The position numbers and the translations under genes were made by a program. A stretch of 64,000 nt of DNA from Mesocentrotus franciscanus (lineage: Eukaryota > Echinodermata > Echinoidea > Camarodonta > Strongylocentrotidae), in the NCBI GenBank assembly GCA_037976565.1, contig CP137679.1, positions 7,299,973 through 7,363,972 on the forward strand. The letters run 5' to 3'. Shown here in pieces: positions 62,001 to 64,000 of this stretch (the first letter of the stretch is position 1; each line of letters opens with the position of its first letter). Under the pieces are notes generated by a model. That model worked only from the letters and a program-made list of their open reading frames with translations. It was not told the DNA's origin and searched no databases.

Positions 62001-63808
62001 AATTATATTCTGTTCTTCATAACTCTCAAACACCAATGGACAACTATCACCAGAATTCACTCAAAATCTGCACTTTAGAGATAATTGGTGAGACCTAAAT
62101 ATCAGCAACATACAATCAATTCAACTCACCGATGTACAAAACAAATGGAAGAAAAATAAAAATTATTGTTGTTGTTGTTGTTCTTCTTCTTCTTCCTCAT
62201 TAAGTGCTACTTCATGCAATGAAGATTACGCATTCACTTTTAAATATGATGCTCCAAAATTCTGTTACCATAAATGACCGTAATAAATCAGTTCTGTAAT
62301 TTCCAGCTGATTCACAGCTCAAAATCATGTAGAAAAGCCTGACAAACTGCTGCTGATTTTCCTACGTTGCGTCCTGTTTAGCCAGTGTTTGGGTATCGTC
62401 TAGTTCAGCCAATCAACTCAACCAAAAAAATTGCTGCCAAAAATCCGGTCCCTACCGTCCATTTCACGACCCCAAAAATTACAGGCTTTTATGTATGCAC
62501 CACTTGGTAAAGTATGGATGGAGTTTTTGAGACAGAATTTTTGTAAATCTAGTTTACACAGAGCTGCAGTGCTCACAGAGACAAAAAATAAACACAATGA
62601 ATATGTAGCGATACTTCGCCAAGATTGAAAATAGATTTCCAATTCAACTTTTCGAAGTGTTTTTTCCAACATCAGTGAGTTGAATCAATGGCATTTTACA
62701 GCTATTTAGGTGTCACCAATAATCAATTCTCACTAAAGTGCTGATTTTTAGTGAATTCTGGCACGTGTTGTACAACGGTGTTTTAAATTCTGAGAATCAA
62801 GAGACAGAGTCTGATTCTTAAACTTTTTTCCTACACACATAGTATACTAATGCTGCTATGCCTATGACTATGAGTTAGGTGATAATAATTAGGGTCTAAT
62901 ATGAAATATGATATTGATATCTCTTAGCCTTAATCATGAGGTAAACAAAACCTAAAAATGCATTTGTAATCACTCCTTCTCGCACGCGAACGACATTAAA
63001 TACGCAAAAGTTCATGACATAAAATTAAATTTAAACAAAAACAACTCCATGCATGGCCATGTTTTTGTTTTGTTTAGACATGGCCACTCCAGCAAAGCAT
63101 AGAGAGTCAATACTGCGTATGGACCTCTAGCGCTGTACCATGTGCTAATAGGCAGCAATTTCACACGTGAATAGTCAATAAACTTATAATACACAAATGC
63201 ACACAATCATGCCGATAAAACTGTAAGCAAGTTTGACAGTGGACTCACGATTTTAATTTTTAAATTATTCTTTCTAACATCGGTGAGTTGAAAAAATTGT
63301 ATTTTACTGCTATTTAGGTGTCATCAATTGTCACTAAAGTACCGATTTTGAGTGAAATCAGTTTAATTTTGTACAGTGGTGTTTGAAATGTTGAGATCAA
63401 TAAAACAGGTTAATACACAGCCAGGATAGCGATGCAGCTATGTGTGGACATGGCCATGTCTAAACAAAACAAAAACATGGCAGAACAAAACACCAAAAAG
63501 CATACTCGGGACTGAGGACGAAGCAGATCACCGCCATTGACAATTATTTCCTCCGTATATTATAACACTAAATACACAATGACAACAAAAAATGATTGGA
63601 TAAAGAGACATACCTTCACTTCTGGTTTATTTTCATCGTAAGTAAAAACTGATATTTGCTTCTCTAGCTCTAATTCTGGCCAATAATTCGTGCTGCTGTC
63701 GCTGATTCGAGGATCGAGACGCGATTGGGAGGCGCCCATCTTTCTTATTTTTGTTATTAGGTGCGCGCACATCTTCGCTTCGAATTCGGCAATCGCAATT
63801 CTGTCCAT
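48576..63808 (-). CDS. FERM-domain protein, nine exons, 346 residues
   Basis: Exons (minus): 63808-63614, 61855-61792, 59909-59808, 55953-55840, 54954-54913, 54292-54165, 50742-50642, 49691-49553, 48731-48576 (TGA). Every junction is GT/AG, every phase agrees, and the total is 1041 nt. The ATG is the first after an in-frame TAG. Residues about 52-125 form an F1-like lobe (ISVFTYDENKPEVKVLV; GLKHFGIFEG). About 126-215 form F2 (LQKWCFDLRKEKQEIVKDPI, then ALYLTCLQA). About 216-305 form a PH-like F3 (RGLRLRVGQKEYFISWRKIK; SIETPQAPYLVV). The layout resembles the atypical FERM modules of SNX17, SNX27 and SNX31, but the first 50 residues are not a PX domain. FERM modules usually link membrane proteins or NPxY tails to cytosolic partners; the partner here is unknown. 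I am sure of the gene and fairly sure of FERM, not of the orthologue. Confidence 0.88.
49930..50108. repeat. Trinucleotide microsatellite (AGT/AGG)n
   Basis: Runs of TAGTAG and GAGGAG in FERM intron 8 give a poly-Leu frame on the minus strand and Thr/Pro runs in another. It is compositional. Confidence 0.95.
50549..50615. repeat. Small inverted repeat
   Basis: TTTGGAGCAAGGAGGGCATTA pairs imperfectly with TAATGCCCTTCTGGCTCCAAA. The inner words resemble those of the MITE at 51574-51877. Confidence 0.6.
51068..51300 (-). mobile_element. CR1/L2-like LINE 3'-end fragment
   Basis: The minus strand has GCTCCCCAGGGAGTGGAAAT, then AAGCGCTTAGAGACATTG, GTGCTATATAAAAGCGG and an ATTATTATTAA tail. This is the same kind of 3' end as the LINE at 17950-19058, without its coding part. 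Confidence 0.8.
51574..51877. mobile_element. MITE, 304 bp
   Basis: Inverted ends of about 38 bases: GACCATATCGTCGCCCGGG at left and CAGGCCACGATATGGTC at right, both followed inward by GGCAGAAGGGC[G/A]TTAG-type sequence. No coding. Confidence 0.82.
51877..52308. mobile_element. hAT-like MITE abutting the previous one
   Basis: Ends CAGAGCTGCCAAC and GTTGGCAGCTCTG fit hAT. TATGGT flanks both sides (51871-51876, 52309-52314), but an 8-bp duplication cannot be aligned. The left TATGGT is also the end of the neighbouring MITE, so the insertion was at that element's edge. Confidence 0.72.
52567..53999. mobile_element. Tandem-array element 1 (units about 160 bp, DR1-like)
   Basis: Inverted ends TGTATCCCCCGGCAGT and ACTGCCGGGGGATACA enclose about seven units. 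Each unit has GACCTTTGACCCTAT or a variant, then GGCAGCATCACCAAA, GTGTAGATTATACCAAGATA and ATTTGAAAGAAATCCGTCAA. GC-rich filler (GGCGGACGCGGCGG) precedes the right end. No protein is encoded; open frames are by-products of the period. Confidence 0.85.
55580..55681. mobile_element. Short MITE, 102 bp
   Basis: Perfect 20-base inverted ends beginning ACACAAAGCTTAGCAATTGA, with further nested GATC and CAATTG palindromes inside. Confidence 0.85.
55985..56575. mobile_element. Tandem-array element 2 (units about 140 bp, DR1)
   Basis: Three units with TGACCTTTGACCTACATACT or a variant (about 56133, 56281, 56420), then GAAATCGAACTTA, TTTGATACCATG and CATTACTAAAGTTATCGAAC. Short GC-rich ends ATCCCCTCGC and CGGCAAGGGGAT bound it. 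Confidence 0.82.
56633..57403. mobile_element. Tandem-array element 3 (units about 141 bp, DR1)
   Basis: Four full units with TGACCTTTGACCTCGTGACC (at about 56766, 56908, 57052 and 57192), each followed by TCTGCAAGATACATACATGA and GGCGGTAATCCATCAATCG. Ends ATGCCTCCGCC and GCGGAGGCAT are inverted. CGTACG-rich filler precedes the right end. Confidence 0.87.
57563..57691. mobile_element. Short inverted-repeat element
   Basis: GGTGTTGGTGTTGGTGTTGAG pairs imperfectly with CTCAACACCAGCCTCAACACC across about 129 bases. Confidence 0.75.
57780..58678. mobile_element. Tandem-array element 4 (units about 159 bp, DR1)
   Basis: Five units; the later four carry stacked half-sites such as TGACCCTTGACCTTTGACCT (about 57986, 58146, 58305, 58460), followed by CTCCAAAAT[C/A]TAATCAGAT and GGTTCTTGAGATATC. 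A terminal hairpin at 58638-58671 has arms ATGCCTCCGGCACCACC and GGTGGCGGAGGCAT around TTC. CGGACGTACGGACG filler lies just before it, as in element 3. Confidence 0.87.
59287..59748. mobile_element. TTAA-flanked element, 462 bp
   Basis: TTAA at 59287-59290 and 59745-59748. Inverted ends of about 45 bases start AGGGGAAGTCCACCC and end GGTTGAATTCTCCT, with paired GTTTTAATAGAAGCAG and CTGCTTTTATTAAAAC inside them. Confidence 0.88.
60436..60950. mobile_element. TTAA-flanked element, 515 bp, copy 2
   Basis: TTAA at 60436-60439 and 60947-60950. Ends AGGTACTATGTCCC and GGGACATAGTATCT differ at one base. Full-length relative of 27685-28216. A perfect 26-bp palindrome (60589-60614; arm ACTTAGGTGATTG) is absent from the other copy. 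Confidence 0.9.
60947..61436. mobile_element. TTAA-flanked element, 490 bp, sharing a TTAA
   Basis: Bounded by TTAA 60947-60950 (the right TTAA of the previous element) and 61433-61436. Ends AGACCTCTG and CGACAGGGTCT are weakly inverted, so this one is less certain than its neighbour. Confidence 0.55.
61856..63054. other. FERM intron 1, repeat-rich
   Basis: Has (TTG)n(TTC)n at about 62165-62195. A segment of about 130 bases (62655-62790; AACATC[A/G]GTGAGTTGAA then GCTATTTAGGTGTCA) recurs in direct order at 63272-63400. No second gene seen. Confidence 0.65.
63056..63481. mobile_element. Inverted-repeat element, about 426 bp
   Basis: Perfect 30-base inverted ends (63056-63085 and 63452-63481) made of GCCATGTTTTTGTTTTG and TTTAGACATGGCC. 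Part of the interior repeats sequence from about 600 bases upstream. Confidence 0.75.
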
Positions 63809-63963
63809 AAAACTTTTTGACTAAAAATTCAGTGCTGATAAGGCATAAGCTATACTTTTCCGCAACACGTTTCGCGAAGCCCTCTTTGCTTAGGTCAAGG
63901 ACATCCTGACTAAAAGACCCTGTCATGTATAACTTTTTCAGTCGATGCATGTGCAGCACCATC
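63809..63963 (-). promoter_or_regulatory. 5' region of the FERM gene with an overlapping upstream frame
   Basis: Between the FERM ATG and the transposon end at 63964. A minus-strand frame starts at 63962 (MVLHMHRLKKLYMTGSFSQD...) and runs across the FERM ATG in another frame to 63633. If transcribed it would be an overlapping upstream frame that could damp FERM translation. No core promoter motif is obvious. Confidence 0.3.
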
Positions 63964-64000
63964 CAGTGGCGGATCCAAGGGGGGGGGGGGGGGTTTTTGG
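63964..64000 (+). mobile_element. Left end of a hAT-like element, cut by the window
   Basis: CAGTGGCGGATCCAAGG followed by a G run matches the termini of the elements at 14328 and 39633 at CAG..GCGGATCCA. The rest is outside the window. Confidence 0.6.

Overview
This is animal nuclear DNA, most likely from a sea urchin or a close relative. Genes are split by canonical GT/AG introns. Intergenic DNA is AT-rich and full of TACATGTA, TAGGCCTA and AGATCTAG words, and non-coding space is packed with LINE fragments, hAT-like and TTAA-flanked non-autonomous transposons and tandem arrays. The species call is inference from texture; no marker gene fixes it.

Layout. (1) 1-8.7 kb, + strand: the last five exons of a cytosolic sulfotransferase. 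A tandem duplication re-creates its final exon unchanged 2 kb downstream. (2) 8.7-17.2 kb: no host gene; a dead LINE tail, a 4-kb inverted-repeat element carrying an 18-bp minisatellite, and nested inside it a 2.1-kb hAT-like element with a perfect 8-bp target duplication. (3) 17.2-36.9 kb: the two halves of one LINE reverse-transcriptase frame lie 19.1 kb apart in the same orientation and frame, separated by a segment with inverted ends and a GTAC duplication. The simplest reading is a very large insertion. It holds TACC-word arrays at both ends, a 6-kb purine-rich satellite, and a minus-strand multi-exon gene, probably SAMD3-like and frameshifted. (4) 36.9-48 kb: a SINE, another dead LINE, a second hAT-like element of the same family with its own target duplication, a 72-bp near-perfect hairpin, and another TTAA element. 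(5) 48.6-63.8 kb, minus strand: a complete nine-exon gene for a 346-residue FERM-domain protein. Its introns carry four related tandem arrays with a nuclear-receptor DR1-like motif in most units.

The three host genes show no evident joint pathway. What ties the window together is layered transposition: at least nine complete TTAA-flanked elements (two pairs abut and share one TTAA), two relatives of one hAT-like family in opposite orientation plus fragments, and satellites apparently grown from transposon ends. All splice models are read by eye from splice sites, phase continuity and protein character; no alignment was run.
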